Source of the DNA: Geobacter sp.
GTDB lineage: Bacteria > Desulfobacterota > Desulfuromonadia > Geobacterales > Geobacteraceae
Reading direction: 5' to 3'
Length of the DNA stretch: 5,494 bases
NCBI GenBank assembly: GCA_003857395.1
Contig: RPRC01000306.1
Location: forward strand, 1-5,494
Below, in pieces: positions 4,531-5,494 of the stretch (position 1 is the stretch's first letter; each line of letters starts with the position of its first letter). The notes under the pieces were generated by a model. That model was not told the origin of the DNA. It searched no databases and worked only from the letters and a program-made list of their open reading frames with translations. The position numbers and the translations under genes are program-made.

Positions 4531-5494
4531 ATGAATCTCCAACGCATCAAGGCGGTCGCGAAAAAAGAATTCCTCCATATTATCCGTGACCCTCGAAGTC
4601 TCGGCATGGGCATCGCCATTCCCATGCTGCTGCTCTTTCTCTTCGGTTATGCCTTGACCCTTGATGTGGACAGGGTTCCCCTGATTGTCTGGGACCAGAG
4701 CAACACCCAGGAGAGCCGGGAACTGCTGGGCCGTTTTTCCGGATCCCGCTATTTTGACCTGCGGGCCGCCACAGATAACTACCGCGCCATCAACCGGGCC
4801 ATCGACACCCGCGATGCCGTGATTGCCCTGATCATCCCAACCGATTTCGCCCGGCGCGTCGCTTCCGGCAGAAAAACCTCGGTGCAGGTACTGTTGGATG
4901 GCAGCGATCCCAATACCGCAACCTTCGCCCTCGGCTATGCCCAAAGTATCATCTCGGGCTTTTCGCGGGACATCGTACTCCGCCAGATTCGGCGTAGCAC
5001 CGGCAGCGAAGCGCGACTCGCGCAGCTCGAAGTGAGGCCGCGTGTCTGGTTCAACACCGACATGGTCTCAAGAAACTATCTCTTTCCCGGACTCATCGCC
5101 GTAATCATGATGATCATCGCCGCACTCCTCACCTCCCTGACGGTTGCCCGGGAATGGGAGACCGGAACCATGGAACAGCTCATCTCGACCCCGCTCAAAG
5201 GACCCGAACTGATCCTGGGCAAGCTCATCCCCTATTTTACCATCGGTGTGCTTGATTTGATCCTCGCCGTTTTAGTGGGGGAATTCATCTTTGACATACC
5301 GCTCCGCGGCAGTCTCCTCCTGCTATTCGGCCTGTCAATGGTCTTCCTGGTGGGAGCGCTCTCCCTGGGGATACTGATCAGCATCGTGACCAAAAGCCAA
5401 CTCGTGGCAAGTCAGCTGGCACTGGTAGTCACCATGCTTCCGGCCTTTCTCCTGTCCGGTTTCATCTTCCCCATTGAAAACATGCCTGCCCCGA
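4531..5494 (+). CDS. ybhS: ABC-2 type exporter permease (YbhS/YhhJ-like), cut by the window end
   Basis: This inner-membrane subunit forms half of the transport path of the exporter. The first 321 residues are visible, and a full protein would be about 370-380. The cytoplasmic N-terminus has the family segment KEFLHIIRDPRSL (12-24). Membrane segment 1 is at about 25-44. A large periplasmic domain (about 45-182) is followed by NYLFPGLIAVIMMII (182-196), which starts membrane segment 2. The hallmark REWETGTMEQLISTPLK (207-223) leads into segments at about 230-250, 258-283 and 291-313; the sequence breaks off after a conserved GFIFPIENMP stretch. The ATG at 4531 is the only plausible start, because a TAG at 4498 closes the frame upstream. 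GGAG at 4523-4526 lies four bases before it, a rather short distance. In the ybhGFSR arrangement a second permease (YbhR-like) would follow just outside the window. Confidence 0.95.
   Translation, partial: MNLQRIKAVAKKEFLHIIRDPRSLGMGIAIPMLLLFLFGYALTLDVDRVPLIVWDQSNTQESRELLGRFSGSRYFDLRAATDNYRAINRAIDTRDAVIALIIPTDFARRVASGRKTSVQVLLDGSDPNTATFALGYAQSIISGFSRDIVLRQIRRSTGSEARLAQLEVRPRVWFNTDMVSRNYLFPGLIAVIMMIIAALLTSLTVAREWETGTMEQLISTPLKGPELILGKLIPYFTIGVLDLILAVLVGEFIFDIPLRGSLLLLFGLSMVFLVGALSLGILISIVTKSQLVASQLALVVTMLPAFLLSGFIFPIENMPAP

Noticed and set aside
1123..4944. Minus-strand open frames opposite the exporter operon
   Set aside because: They lie antisense to genes with intact motifs and show no recognisable domains or ribosome binding sites; they are shadows of the coding strand.

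Overview
The window looks like a chromosomal segment of a Gram-negative, probably anaerobic or microaerophilic bacterium. A Desulfuromonadales/Geobacter-like deltaproteobacterium is my best guess, by inference only. The reasons are an efflux adaptor with a TolC-docking motif, a lone ANTAR response regulator, a sigma-54-like promoter, a hemerythrin protein and a YifB/ComM gene. No mobile element, tRNA, rRNA or CRISPR array is visible.

Left part (1-1074): the first 64 bases are the N-terminus of a YifB/ComM-family Mg-chelatase-like ATPase on the minus strand. Its ribosome binding site lies inside a long predicted RNA hairpin (70-134). After a 258-base gap without a convincing gene comes a minus-strand receiver-ANTAR response regulator (323-889), probably starting at TTG behind a near-perfect Shine-Dalgarno sequence. 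The 185 bases between it and the next gene form a divergent control region. It holds a sigma-54-like element facing left, a sigma-70-like promoter facing right, a 14-base direct repeat (12 of 14 identical) placed once in each leader, and a small inverted repeat at the rightward -10.

Right part (1075-5494): one plus-strand operon follows the order of the E. coli ybhG-ybhF-ybhS export system. It encodes a membrane fusion protein (YbhG-like), a first ABC ATPase, a bacteriohemerythrin-like protein, a second ABC ATPase and an ABC-2 permease cut off by the window end. YbhF is a single tandem protein with two ATPase domains. Here the two halves are separate genes and a hemerythrin gene sits between them, overlapping its neighbours by 11 and 4 bases. 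The most likely machine is a tripartite exporter: two different ATPases power an inner-membrane permease pair, and YbhG links it to an outer-membrane channel.

The points most worth attention are the hemerythrin inside the ATPase pair, the loss of one expected iron-binding histidine in it (Gln76), the complementary degeneracy of the two ATPases (which predicts one weak and one active ATP site), and a G-rich tandem repeat in the only sizeable gap late in the operon (4451-4530).
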